DNA from: JANSYL01 sp965229695
Lineage (GTDB): Bacteria; Pseudomonadota; Alphaproteobacteria; Rhodobacterales; Rhodobacteraceae
Assembly (NCBI GenBank): GCA_965229695.1
Contig: OZ245921.1
Span: 2,852,001-2,916,000 of the forward strand
Length of the DNA: 64,000 nucleotides
Direction of reading: 5' to 3'
Part shown: positions 43,262-51,587 of the stretch, in pieces
How positions within the stretch are numbered: the stretch's first letter is position 1
Layout of the letters: every line of letters begins with the position of its first letter
Notes under the pieces: generated by a model
Told to the model about the DNA's origin: nothing
Seen by the model: the letters and a program-made list of their open reading frames with translations, nothing else
Database searches by the model: none
Position numbers and translations under genes: made by a program

Positions 43262-44029
43262 ATGCCCGCGGCGCGCAACATCGCCTTTTTGGCCTCGGAT
43301 ACCGATGACGCCCAGGCGGCGAAGGCCCGGCTCGAAGCCCAATATGGCGCGTTTGAGGTTGATGATGCCGATGTGATCGTGGCGCTTGGAGGCGATGGGT
43401 TCATGCTCTCAACCCTGCATTCCACCCAAAGCCTCGAGGTGCCGGTTTATGGCATGAACCGCGGCACGGTGGGTTTTTTGATGAATGGCTACCGCGAAGA
43501 CGATCTGATTGCGCGCCTTGAAACCGCGGAAGAGGCGGTGATCAACCCCCTGCAAATGCACACTGAGACCGTTGATGGGAAGGTGGTCGAGGCGCTGGCG
43601 ATCAACGAGGTCAGCTTGCTGCGCGCGGGGCCGCAGGCGGCAAAGTTGAAAATCTATGTCGATGGGCGGCTGCGGATGGATGAACTGGTCTGCGATGGGG
43701 CCTTGGTTTGCACGCCCGCCGGGTCCACGGCCTATAATTACTCGGCCCATGGTCCGATCCTGCCCATCGGCGCGGATGTGTTGGCCGTGACGGCGGTGGC
43801 CGCGTTCCGCCCCCGGCGTTGGCGGGGGGCGTTGCTGCCCAAAACGGCGGTGGTGCGGTTTGTGGTGACCGATCCAGGCAAGCGCCCCGTGATGGCCGAT
43901 GCCGATAGCCGGTCGGTGGCCAATGTCGCTTCGGTCGAGATCCGGTCGAACCCCGAGATTGCGCATCGGATCTTGTTCGATCCCGGTCACGGTTTGGAAG
44001 AACGGCTGATCCAGGAGCAGTTCGTGTGA
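43262..44029 (+). CDS. nadK: NAD kinase
   Basis: A 255-residue enzyme that makes NADP from NAD and ATP. The diagnostic motifs are ALGGDGFML (GGDG), YGMNRGTVGFLMN, AINEVSLLR (NE), and CTPAGSTAYNYSAHGPIL, which forms the active-site loop. The ATG at 43262 follows AGGAG. The next gene encodes a malic enzyme of a family that is mostly NADP-dependent, but the two are not closely spaced. Confidence 0.95.
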   Translation: MPAARNIAFLASDTDDAQAAKARLEAQYGAFEVDDADVIVALGGDGFMLSTLHSTQSLEVPVYGMNRGTVGFLMNGYREDDLIARLETAEEAVINPLQMHTETVDGKVVEALAINEVSLLRAGPQAAKLKIYVDGRLRMDELVCDGALVCTPAGSTAYNYSAHGPILPIGADVLAVTAVAAFRPRRWRGALLPKTAVVRFVVTDPGKRPVMADADSRSVANVASVEIRSNPEIAHRILFDPGHGLEERLIQEQFV

Positions 44030-44111
44030 TCCCAGCTTGCGGCGCTGCGCCGCGTCCAACCCGGCTGGGAAAAATGGTTTAAGGCTAAACTATCTGGAAT
44101 GGGAGGGTGTC

Positions 44112-46391
44112 ATGTCGGTCGATAAATCCGAAAGCCTGCGCGAAGCGGCGCTGTTCTATCATGAAAACCCCCGGCCCGGTAAGCTGGAGGTGCGAGCGAC
44201 CAAGCCGCTGGCCAATGGTCGCGATCTTAGCCGCGCCTACAGCCCTGGCGTGGCCGAGGCCAGCCTTGAAATTAAGGCCGATCCAGCCAACGCGGCGCGC
44301 TACACTGCGCGCGGAAATCTGGTGGCGGTTGTCTCCAACGGCTCGGCAGTTTTGGGGCTTGGCAATATCGGTGCCTTGGCCTCGAAACCTGTGATGGAGG
44401 GCAAGGCGGTCCTGTTCAAGAAATTCGCCAATATCGACTGTTTCGATTTGGAAGTCGACGAACCCGATCCCGAAAAACTGGCTGATATCGTTTGCGCGCT
44501 TGAACCATCTTTTGGAGCGATCAATCTCGAAGACATCAAAGCACCCGATTGTTTTATCGTTGAACAATTGTGCCGCGAACGCATGAACATCCCCGTTTTC
44601 CATGACGACCAGCACGGCACCGCCATTGTGGTTGGGGCCGCCGCGACCAATGCGCTGCATGTCGTCGGCAAGAAGTTCGAAGATATCAAAGTGGTTTCGA
44701 CAGGTGGCGGGGCCGCTGGCATCGCTTGTCTGAACATGCTGCTGAAACTGGGTGTGAAACGCGAAAACGTGTGGCTCTGCGATCTTGACGGTCTGGTCTA
44801 TGCCGGGCGTGCCGAAAGTATGACGCCGCAAAAGGCCGATTATGCCCAAGGCGATGCCCCTATGGGCTTGGAACAAGCCATTGAGGGGGCCGATCTGTTT
44901 CTGGGCCTCTCCGGGCCGGGCGTTTTGACCCAGGACATGGTGCGCAAGATGGCCGAAAAGCCGGTGATTTTTGCGCTGGCCAACCCGACGCCAGAAATCC
45001 TCCCCGATCTGGCGCGTGAGGTCGCGCCGGACGCCATCATCGCCACCGGGCGCTCGGATTTTCCGAACCAGGTCAATAATGTCTTGTGCTTCCCCTTTAT
45101 CTTCCGCGGCGCGTTGGATGTCGGTGCGACCGAGATCAATGATGCAATGCAACTGGCTTGTATTGACGGGATCGCGGCCCTGGCGCGCGCGACCACCAGT
45201 GCCGAGGCTGCTGCCGCCTATAAAAGCGAACAACTGACCTTTGGCCCAGACTATCTGATCCCCAAACCTTTCGATCCGCGTCTGATGGCGGTGGTCGCCA
45301 GCGCGGTGGCCCAAGCGGCCATGGACTCCGGCGTCGCGACCCGCCCGCTGGAGGATATCGAGGCTTACAAAGCCAAGCTGAACCAATCGGTCTTCCGCTC
45401 CGCCCTGATCATGCGCCCGGTTTTCGAGGCTGCGGCCACAACCTCGCGCCGCATCGTCTTTGCCGAGGGCGAAGATGAACGCGTCTTGCGCGCGGCGCAG
45501 GCGATGTTGGAGGAAACCACCGAAACCCCGATCCTGATCGGCCGCCCCGAAGTGATCGAGGCCCGCGCCGAGCGCGCGGGGCTGACGATCCGCCCCACCC
45601 GCGATTTCGCCATTGTGAACCCCGAAAACGATCCGCGCTATCGGGATTATTGGGGCACTTATCACGAGCTTATGGCCCGGCGCGGCGTCACGCCCGATCT
45701 GGCCCGCGCCATTATGCGCACCAACACCACCGCCATCGGCGCCGTCATGGTGCATCGGGATGAGGCGGATTCTCTGATCTGCGGGACGTTCGGCCAATAT
45801 CTGTGGCACTTGAACTATGTGCACCAGCTTCTGGGCAGTGACACGCTGCACCCGGTCGGCGCGCTCAGCCTGATGATCATGGAAGACGGCCCGCTTTTCG
45901 TGGCCGATACCCAGATCCACCCGATCCCCACGCCCGAACAAATCGCCGAAACCGCCATTGGCGCCGCGCGGCATGTGCGGCGCTTCGGCCTGGTGCCGCA
46001 AATCGCGCTGTGTTCCAGCAGCCAGTTCGGCAATCTCGACAGCGAAAGCGGCTGTCGGATGCGAGATGCCGTCGATATTCTGGACAAAGCCGGCGTCGAT
46101 TTCACCTATGAGGGCGAAATGCATGTCGATAGCGCGCTCGACCCCGAATTGCGCCAACGCATCTTTCCCGCCAGCCGACTGGATGGCGCGGCCAACGTGC
46201 TGATCTTTTCTTCCACCGATGCCGCCAGCGCGGTGCGCAACACGCTGAAGATGCGCGCCAGCGGGTTAGAGGTTGGGCCGATCCTGATGGGCATGGGCAA
46301 TCAGGCGCATATCGTGACGCCATCCATCACGGCGCGCGGATTGTTGAACATCGCAGCCCTCGCCGGCACGCCGGTCAGCCATTACGGCTGA
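44112..46391 (+). CDS. maeB: Malic enzyme with C-terminal phosphotransacetylase-like domain
   Basis: A 759-residue fusion. The N-terminal malic enzyme half (residues about 1-430) has the malate-binding YSPGVAEASLEI, the metal-binding DDQHGTAIVV, and the nucleotide fold STGGGAAGIACLNML. The C-terminal half (about 440-759) resembles phosphate acetyltransferase (IVFAEGEDERVLRAAQAM, SSQFGN) but in this family usually serves regulation rather than catalysis. It decarboxylates malate to pyruvate for gluconeogenesis and NADPH supply. GGGAGGG precedes the ATG. Confidence 0.95.
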   Translation: MSVDKSESLREAALFYHENPRPGKLEVRATKPLANGRDLSRAYSPGVAEASLEIKADPANAARYTARGNLVAVVSNGSAVLGLGNIGALASKPVMEGKAVLFKKFANIDCFDLEVDEPDPEKLADIVCALEPSFGAINLEDIKAPDCFIVEQLCRERMNIPVFHDDQHGTAIVVGAAATNALHVVGKKFEDIKVVSTGGGAAGIACLNMLLKLGVKRENVWLCDLDGLVYAGRAESMTPQKADYAQGDAPMGLEQAIEGADLFLGLSGPGVLTQDMVRKMAEKPVIFALANPTPEILPDLAREVAPDAIIATGRSDFPNQVNNVLCFPFIFRGALDVGATEINDAMQLACIDGIAALARATTSAEAAAAYKSEQLTFGPDYLIPKPFDPRLMAVVASAVAQAAMDSGVATRPLEDIEAYKAKLNQSVFRSALIMRPVFEAAATTSRRIVFAEGEDERVLRAAQAMLEETTETPILIGRPEVIEARAERAGLTIRPTRDFAIVNPENDPRYRDYWGTYHELMARRGVTPDLARAIMRTNTTAIGAVMVHRDEADSLICGTFGQYLWHLNYVHQLLGSDTLHPVGALSLMIMEDGPLFVADTQIHPIPTPEQIAETAIGAARHVRRFGLVPQIALCSSSQFGNLDSESGCRMRDAVDILDKAGVDFTYEGEMHVDSALDPELRQRIFPASRLDGAANVLIFSSTDAASAVRNTLKMRASGLEVGPILMGMGNQAHIVTPSITARGLLNIAALAGTPVSHYG

Positions 46392-46491
46392 CGGCCCCGC
46401 GCCCACACAAATATTGAACTCACGCTTCGCGCCTTGAGCGTGTTCTACCTGGGCCTGCGCCGCACGTGCCCGAAAGGCGTGCGCTTGCTTA

Positions 46492-46524
46492 GTTTCAGAC
46501 CTCTTTCAGCAGTCTTTCAGGTTT
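46492..46524. promoter_or_regulatory. Three 11-bp direct repeats of TTTCAG, PHO-box-like
   Basis: TTTCAG occurs at 46493, 46504 and 46515, exactly 11 bases apart; the second and third are CTTTCAG-N4-CTTTCAG. The geometry equals that of PhoB/OmpR-family sites (PHO box CTGTCAT-N4-CTGTCAT). The rest of the 490-base gap between maeB and the lipoprotein gene (46392-46881) holds only the small open frame at 46656. Confidence 0.4.
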
Positions 46525-46655
46525 CGCCCCCGGCGCGCCGTTAGGTCGATCCGTAACGTGCCAAGGCCGGTGGCTGCCATGCCGGAGCGGTTCTGACCGG
46601 ATCGCCCCATCCGTCGCCTTTGCACGTCTGACGATAGTTCGAAGGAAAGGCGAAA

Positions 46656-46835
46656 ATGGGCGCGTTTGATGTCACATCGCACCCCGGTCTGCGGGCCGGA
46701 TCAGTGGTTTTGGGTCGGGCGGTATTTTGCGCCGGCCCCGCAAGCCGCCGCTTCGACCTTCCGTGTCGACACGGGCCTGATGACGGTGCCTCCCCGCCGT
46801 CGCCGGGCCAAGGGGCAGGGGGCGGCTCTCGTTAA
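46656..46835 (+). CDS. Possible small protein (59 residues)
   Basis: An open frame starts at ATG 46656 after a very good ribosome-binding site (GAAGGAAAGGCGAAA) and ends at TAA 46833-46835. The product would begin MGAFDVTSHPGLRAG and end in a Gly/Pro-rich tail. It has two Cys and no membrane helix. I recognise no family, and high GC content makes chance open frames common, so this is only a candidate. Confidence 0.3.
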   Translation: MGAFDVTSHPGLRAGSVVLGRAVFCAGPASRRFDLPCRHGPDDGASPPSPGQGAGGGSR

Positions 46836-46881
46836 ACCCACCCCCTGCCAGTCCCTCAAATATTTGATCTTGGAGACTTAA

Positions 46882-47331
46882 ATGCAGATGACCCTACCTA
46901 TGCGCCGCCCTGTGCGCGCGCGCTTTGGGTTGACGGCGCTTGCTGCCGTGACCCTGCTGGCCGCTTGTGATGGCGATAGCTTTGGCTGGACGGCCAATCG
47001 TATCGATTATTCCTTTGCCTTTCAGGTGACGCCGTTTGGGCGCAACTCGATGGGCCGGTGCCATGTGATGACTCAGGCGCCATCGACCAGCCCCGATCAG
47101 ACGACCGAAGAACGTCTGATCGCGTGCCACATGATGCATGGCGGAAAGCGCTATAACTGCAGCTTCTTCCGGGCAGATGCGGCTGATTTCCCAAGCGGGC
47201 GCACCAGCGGTGATGAACGGATTGCCGAGGCCTGCTATGAGGCGCTTTACGATGCCTATTTCGGCCTGCCGGAAGAGAACCCGGATGCGCGGCCCGCAGA
47301 CGATGGTGGCTACACACCGCCCCCTGTCTGA
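46882..47331 (+). CDS. Putative lipoprotein, function unknown
   Basis: A 149-residue protein with a lipoprotein signal peptide (FGLTALAAVTLLAAC, lipidation Cys about residue 29). The mature part has four further Cys (RCHVM, IACHMM, YNCSFF, EACYEA), enough for two disulfides, and an acidic Pro-rich tail (EENPDARPADDGGYTPPPV). I know no domain for it. GGAGACTTAA precedes the ATG. Confidence 0.75.
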   Translation: MQMTLPMRRPVRARFGLTALAAVTLLAACDGDSFGWTANRIDYSFAFQVTPFGRNSMGRCHVMTQAPSTSPDQTTEERLIACHMMHGGKRYNCSFFRADAADFPSGRTSGDERIAEACYEALYDAYFGLPEENPDARPADDGGYTPPPV

Positions 47332-47442
47332 CCCAGATCCCCATCGGGTTGGGGTCAGGGCAGTTCCGGTTCTTCGCCCTGGCCCCGTGATCCCAGGTGT
47401 CATTTGGCGCTCGGCCAAATGGTGTCTTGCCCGATGGGGGTC

Positions 47443-47486
47443 CCCCTTTCGCCTGCGGTCCTACCCCTTCACCCAGGCGAAAGGGG
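47443..47486. repeat. Long inverted repeat upstream of prpE
   Basis: CCCCTTTCGCCTG (47443-47455) and CAGGCGAAAGGGG (47474-47486) form a perfect 13-bp stem around an 18-base loop. No T-run follows on the plus strand. It may end the upstream lipoprotein transcript or form a leader structure for prpE, whose start lies about 110 bases on. The rest of the 268-base gap shows nothing else. Confidence 0.5.
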
Positions 47487-47599
47487 CCATTTGATTGGCA
47501 GGCGCTAACAGTGACGCCCTGTCGCTTTGCGGTTGAGTGCGCGGATCGGCTATCCCTCAAGCCGACCCAGGCGGAGGGGTCTTACGGAGGGACAATCAG

Positions 47600-49492
47600 A
47601 TGGGCTATTCCGAGGTTTTCCAGGCGGCGCAGGACGATCCAAACGGGTTTTGGATGCAGGCCGCTGATGCGATTGATTGGGATCAGGCCCCGTCCAAAGC
47701 GCTGTTTGGTGAAAACGCGCCGCTTTACGAATGGTTCGCGGATGGGCAGGTCAACACCTGCTGGAACGCGGTCGACCGCCATGTCGAAGCCGGCCATGGC
47801 GATCGCATCGCCATCATCCATGACAGCCCGCTGACCGGCACGACCCACAAAATCACCTATGCCGAGTTGCAAACACGGGTCGCAAGCCTGGCCGGTGCCC
47901 TGCGCGCGAAAGGTGTCGAAAAGGGCGACCGGGTGATCATCTACATGCCGATGGTGCCCGAGGCGCTGGAGGCGATGCTGGCCTGCGCCCGCTTGGGTGC
48001 GATCCATTCCGTGGTTTTCGGCGGGTTTGCCGCCAATGAGCTGGCCGTGCGCATCGATGATTGCGCACCCAAATGCATCATCGCCGCCTCCTGCGGGATC
48101 GAGCCGGGGCGCGTGGTGCATTACAAACCGCTATTGGACGGCGCCATCGACCTGGCCAGCCACAAGCCCGAATTCTGCGTGATCTTCCAGCGCGAACAAG
48201 AGGTCGCGCACCTGGAAGAGGGTCGAGATGTCGATTGGCACGCCTTCCAATATGGCGTCGAACCGGCGGACTGTGTGCCGGTCGAAGGCAACCACCCCGC
48301 TTATATCCTTTATACCTCAGGCACCACGGGGCAGCCCAAGGGTGTCGTGCGCCATACCGGCGGGCATCTGGTCGCCCTGAACTGGACGATGCGCCATCTC
48401 TACGACATGCAACCGGGCGAGGTGTTTTGGGCCGCTTCCGACGTGGGTTGGGTCGTGGGGCATTCCTATATTTGTTATGGGCCGCTGATTTACGGCTGCA
48501 CCACGATTGTTTTCGAAGGCAAACCGGTCGGCACGCCCGATGCTGGCACGTTCTGGCGCGTGATTTCCGATCACAAGGTGAAATGCCTATTCACTGCGCC
48601 CACCGCCTTCCGCGCCATCAAGCGCGATGATCCGGGCGGGGCCTTGGTGGGCGATTACGATATGTCCACGCTGGAAAGCCTGTTCCTGGCGGGCGAACGC
48701 GCTGATCCTGACACGATTGAATGGGCGCAAGACAAGCTTGGCGTGCCGGTGATCGACCATTGGTGGCAGACCGAAACTGGCTGGGCGATTGCGGGCAATC
48801 CGATTGGGATTGAGCAATTGCCGATCCGCATCGGCTCTCCGGCCAAGGCGATGCCAGGCTATAACGTGCAAATCTTGGATGAGGGTGGGCACCCGATGCC
48901 AGCTGGCGAATTGGGGGCGATTGCGGTGAAACTGCCGCTGCCGCCCGGCACCTTGCCGACGCTTTGGAACGCCGAAGATCGCTATCGCAAAAGCTATCTA
49001 CAGCAGTTTCCCGGTTATTACGAAACCGGGGATGCGGGCATGATTGATGAAGATGGATACCTCTACATCATGGCGCGCACCGATGACGTGATTAACGTGG
49101 CCGGCCACCGCCTGAGCACGGGCGCGATGGAGGAGGTTTTGGCCGCCCATCCCGACGTGGCCGAATGCGCCGTGATCGGTGTTGCCGATACGCTCAAAGG
49201 TCAGTTGCCCATGGGGTTCTTGTGCCTCAACAAGGGCGCGGCCACGGCCCCGGAACAGGTGGTGAAGGATTGCGTGAAACTGGTGCGCGAAAAGATCGGA
49301 CCGGTTGCGGCCTTCAAGCTAGCGCTGGTGGTCGAACGTCTGCCCAAGACCCGCTCTGGCAAGATTTTGCGCGGCACCATGGTGAAGATCGCCGATGGCG
49401 AAAGCTATAAGATGCCCGCAACCATCGACGATCCAGCCATCCTAGATGAGATCGCCGAGGCCGTGACCGAGCTTGGCTACGGCACGCGTTAA
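47600..49492 (+). CDS. prpE: Propionyl-CoA synthetase
   Basis: A 630-residue AMP-forming acyl-CoA synthetase of the acetyl/propionyl group. Core motifs are YILYTSGTTGQPKGVVRHTGG (ATP loop, read in two parts), HWWQTETGW, YETGDAGMIDEDGYLYIMARTDD, and the acylation Lys in TRSGKILRGTM. The N-terminal EVFQAAQDDPNGFW and overall length fit PrpE, rather than acetyl-CoA synthetase. The ATG at 47600 follows GGAGG. No methylcitrate-cycle genes are adjacent; propionyl-CoA may enter the methylmalonyl-CoA route elsewhere. Confidence 0.9.
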   Translation: MGYSEVFQAAQDDPNGFWMQAADAIDWDQAPSKALFGENAPLYEWFADGQVNTCWNAVDRHVEAGHGDRIAIIHDSPLTGTTHKITYAELQTRVASLAGALRAKGVEKGDRVIIYMPMVPEALEAMLACARLGAIHSVVFGGFAANELAVRIDDCAPKCIIAASCGIEPGRVVHYKPLLDGAIDLASHKPEFCVIFQREQEVAHLEEGRDVDWHAFQYGVEPADCVPVEGNHPAYILYTSGTTGQPKGVVRHTGGHLVALNWTMRHLYDMQPGEVFWAASDVGWVVGHSYICYGPLIYGCTTIVFEGKPVGTPDAGTFWRVISDHKVKCLFTAPTAFRAIKRDDPGGALVGDYDMSTLESLFLAGERADPDTIEWAQDKLGVPVIDHWWQTETGWAIAGNPIGIEQLPIRIGSPAKAMPGYNVQILDEGGHPMPAGELGAIAVKLPLPPGTLPTLWNAEDRYRKSYLQQFPGYYETGDAGMIDEDGYLYIMARTDDVINVAGHRLSTGAMEEVLAAHPDVAECAVIGVADTLKGQLPMGFLCLNKGAATAPEQVVKDCVKLVREKIGPVAAFKLALVVERLPKTRSGKILRGTMVKIADGESYKMPATIDDPAILDEIAEAVTELGYGTR

Positions 49493-49520
49493 CCCTTTCG
49501 TCCTTTCAGCTGAAAGGGTT
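49491..49520 (+). terminator. Inverted repeat at the end of prpE
   Basis: AACCCTTTC and GAAAGGGTT form a 9-bp stem with a 12-base loop that begins at the prpE stop; TCCT follows. The AT-ended stem resembles a weak terminator between prpE and the hybrid kinase. Confidence 0.5.
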
Positions 49521-49565
49521 TCCTGCTAGCCTTCGTCCAAGGGACGTCGGCGCAGGGGACGCGCA

Positions 49566-51110
49566 TTGAAAAACGTCAAGGACGGTGCCGAACGCGGTTC
49601 GTCGCAACCGCAGATTTCCTCGGCAACCGAAACATTGCAGCTTTTCAGCCATGACATCCGGTCAGCCATGTCGGATGTCGTGGGCGGTTTGCGTCTGATC
49701 GACCTGGATGATCTGGCACCTGAAACCCGCATGCAGTTCGACCGCGTGCGCGCCGCCGGAGACGAGCTGGCCGCGCTGGTCGATGCCGCGCTGATGGCGG
49801 CCGCAGGCGAAACCCGCATTCAGCAGGCTGAAAGCGATGTCGATGTCCAGGCCTGGCTCAACGCGTTGACCAAGCGCTGGTTTGGCCGCGCGCGGGAGGC
49901 CGGGCGGGTCTTTTCGATGGAGATCGAGCATCCGATGCCGGATCGGTTGCGCTTGCCGCAGATGACCCTGGACCGGATCGTGGGCAATCTGATCAGCAAC
50001 GCGTTGGAACATGCGGGTGGGGATGAGGTGAAGCTCAAACTGCGGGGCGAACCCAAATCCGGCCTGACGATTTCCGTGACCGATAGCGGTCTCGGCTATC
50101 CCGACCACGTGCTGGCACAAATCGGCGCCGACAGCTGGGTCAGGACCAGCCGGTCAAAACCGGGTGGCGGTTTGGGCCTAAAGATTGTGGCCGAGCTAAC
50201 GCGGCAGTTTGGCGGTCAGTTTGATCTGTCCAATGCCGAGGCCGGTGGCGGGGTAGCGACCGTTGAGGTGCCCGAGGGGTTCTTGATCTGGCATAGCGGC
50301 CCGTCCAAACCCAGCCCGCCGCCCGATCTCAGCGGGCTGCGCCTGCTGGTGGCCGAAGACAACCTGACCAACCAAACCATCCTGCGCCAACTCCTGGGTA
50401 AAATGCGGGCTGAGGTGGTGATCGTGGATGATGGCGTTGCCGCCTTGGATATGCTCGACCGCCAAAGCTTTGACTTGGCACTGATCGATATCGAAATGCC
50501 ACGGCTTTCGGGGTTGGAGGTTATGCGGGCCGTGCGGGCGCGGGAGGACGCGGTGGCGCAGATGCCGCTGGTCGCGCTGACGGCTTACGTTTTGCGCGAT
50601 AATCGAGAGGCGATCTTTGCCGCCGGGGCCGATGGCATCATCGGTAAACCGATCCTGTCCGGCGCCGAATTCGGTCAGGCCATTCTACGCCATTCCGGCA
50701 AAGCTAACGCGATCGCGCCTGCCCCAAAACGCGCTGAGCCATCCCATGTGCAAAACATGGACCACACCCGATTTGCCGAGTTGTTGCAGGTCGCTGGCCC
50801 CTCGGGTCGGGAAGAGTTGCTCGCCCGACTGGCCGAGGATTTGGAGGGGTTGAGCATCGCTTTGGATGCGGCGGTCACGGCACGGGATGTGATCGCCATT
50901 CGCGCGCAGACCCATATCCTGGTTGCCGTCGCAGGCGCGGTTGGTGCCGATCGTTTGCTACATCTTGCTGAAGCCTTGAATGTCGCCGCCAACCGCGGCC
51001 GTTTGGCAGAGCTGGACGGGCTTTATGCGCCATGCCGTGCGCATCTAGAAGAACTGCGGGCCTTTGTCGGGGCCAAGATTTCGGCGGTCGCCCACTCAGA
51101 GGCGATCTAG
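49566..51110 (+). CDS. Cytosolic hybrid histidine kinase with receiver and Hpt domains
   Basis: A 514-residue soluble hybrid. The HisKA-like segment has His29 in LFSHDIRSAM. The ATPase domain spans about 120-235 (NLISNALEHAG, TDSGLGYPD, GGGLGLKIV). A receiver follows with phosphoacceptor Asp308 (LALIDIEMPRLSG), and a C-terminal Hpt domain has His450 (RAQTHILVAVAGAVGA). All parts of a phosphorelay are in one chain, but there is no sensory domain or membrane helix, so the input must come from another protein. The start is TTG at 49566. The target is unknown. Confidence 0.87.
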   Translation: MKNVKDGAERGSSQPQISSATETLQLFSHDIRSAMSDVVGGLRLIDLDDLAPETRMQFDRVRAAGDELAALVDAALMAAAGETRIQQAESDVDVQAWLNALTKRWFGRAREAGRVFSMEIEHPMPDRLRLPQMTLDRIVGNLISNALEHAGGDEVKLKLRGEPKSGLTISVTDSGLGYPDHVLAQIGADSWVRTSRSKPGGGLGLKIVAELTRQFGGQFDLSNAEAGGGVATVEVPEGFLIWHSGPSKPSPPPDLSGLRLLVAEDNLTNQTILRQLLGKMRAEVVIVDDGVAALDMLDRQSFDLALIDIEMPRLSGLEVMRAVRAREDAVAQMPLVALTAYVLRDNREAIFAAGADGIIGKPILSGAEFGQAILRHSGKANAIAPAPKRAEPSHVQNMDHTRFAELLQVAGPSGREELLARLAEDLEGLSIALDAAVTARDVIAIRAQTHILVAVAGAVGADRLLHLAEALNVAANRGRLAELDGLYAPCRAHLEELRAFVGAKISAVAHSEAI

Positions 51111-51191
51111 CCACCGCTCTGGCCTTGCGCTTGGCGGCGGGCCGGATCAGACTGTTGCAAAGCCAAATGACGATCCGAAAGGGCCTGCCTG

Positions 51192-51587
51192 ATGTCCTTG
51201 TTAGACGCCGCCGCAGCGGTTCGCCTGAACGCCCATGCGCCCTATTCAGGCTTCAAGGTTGGGGCGGCGCTGATCAGCGTCGAAGGCCGCGAGCATCGCG
51301 GGTGCAATGTTGAAAATGTGGCTTATCCCGAAGGCACTTGCGCCGAAGCGGGGGCCATCGCGGCCATGATCGCGGCGGGTGATACCCGGATTGCCGAGAT
51401 CGCCGTGATCGCCGACAGCCCGAACCCCGTGCCCCCTTGCGGCGGGTGCCGTCAGAAGCTGGCCGAATTTGCCGATGGCGATGTGCCTGTCACGCTGGCA
51501 ACAACCTCGGGCAAAGCGCTGACGACCACGGTGGCCGAGCTGCTGCCGGGGGCGTTTGACGCGGGCTATATGGCGGGATCGGAATGA
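51192..51587 (+). CDS. cdd: Cytidine deaminase
   Basis: A 131-residue zinc enzyme that converts (deoxy)cytidine to (deoxy)uridine. The zinc and catalytic residues are in NVAYPEGTCAEAGAIAAM (Cys and Glu) and PCGGCRQKL (two Cys). It opens a nucleoside-salvage unit; its stop overlaps the deoA start by 4 bases (ATGA). Confidence 0.95.
   Translation: MSLLDAAAAVRLNAHAPYSGFKVGAALISVEGREHRGCNVENVAYPEGTCAEAGAIAAMIAAGDTRIAEIAVIADSPNPVPPCGGCRQKLAEFADGDVPVTLATTSGKALTTTVAELLPGAFDAGYMAGSE

Noticed and set aside
44085..46157. A 690-codon open frame antisense to the malic enzyme gene
   Set aside because: It mirrors the codon pattern of a GC-rich gene on the other strand, has no family motifs and no ribosome-binding site; maeB is certain.
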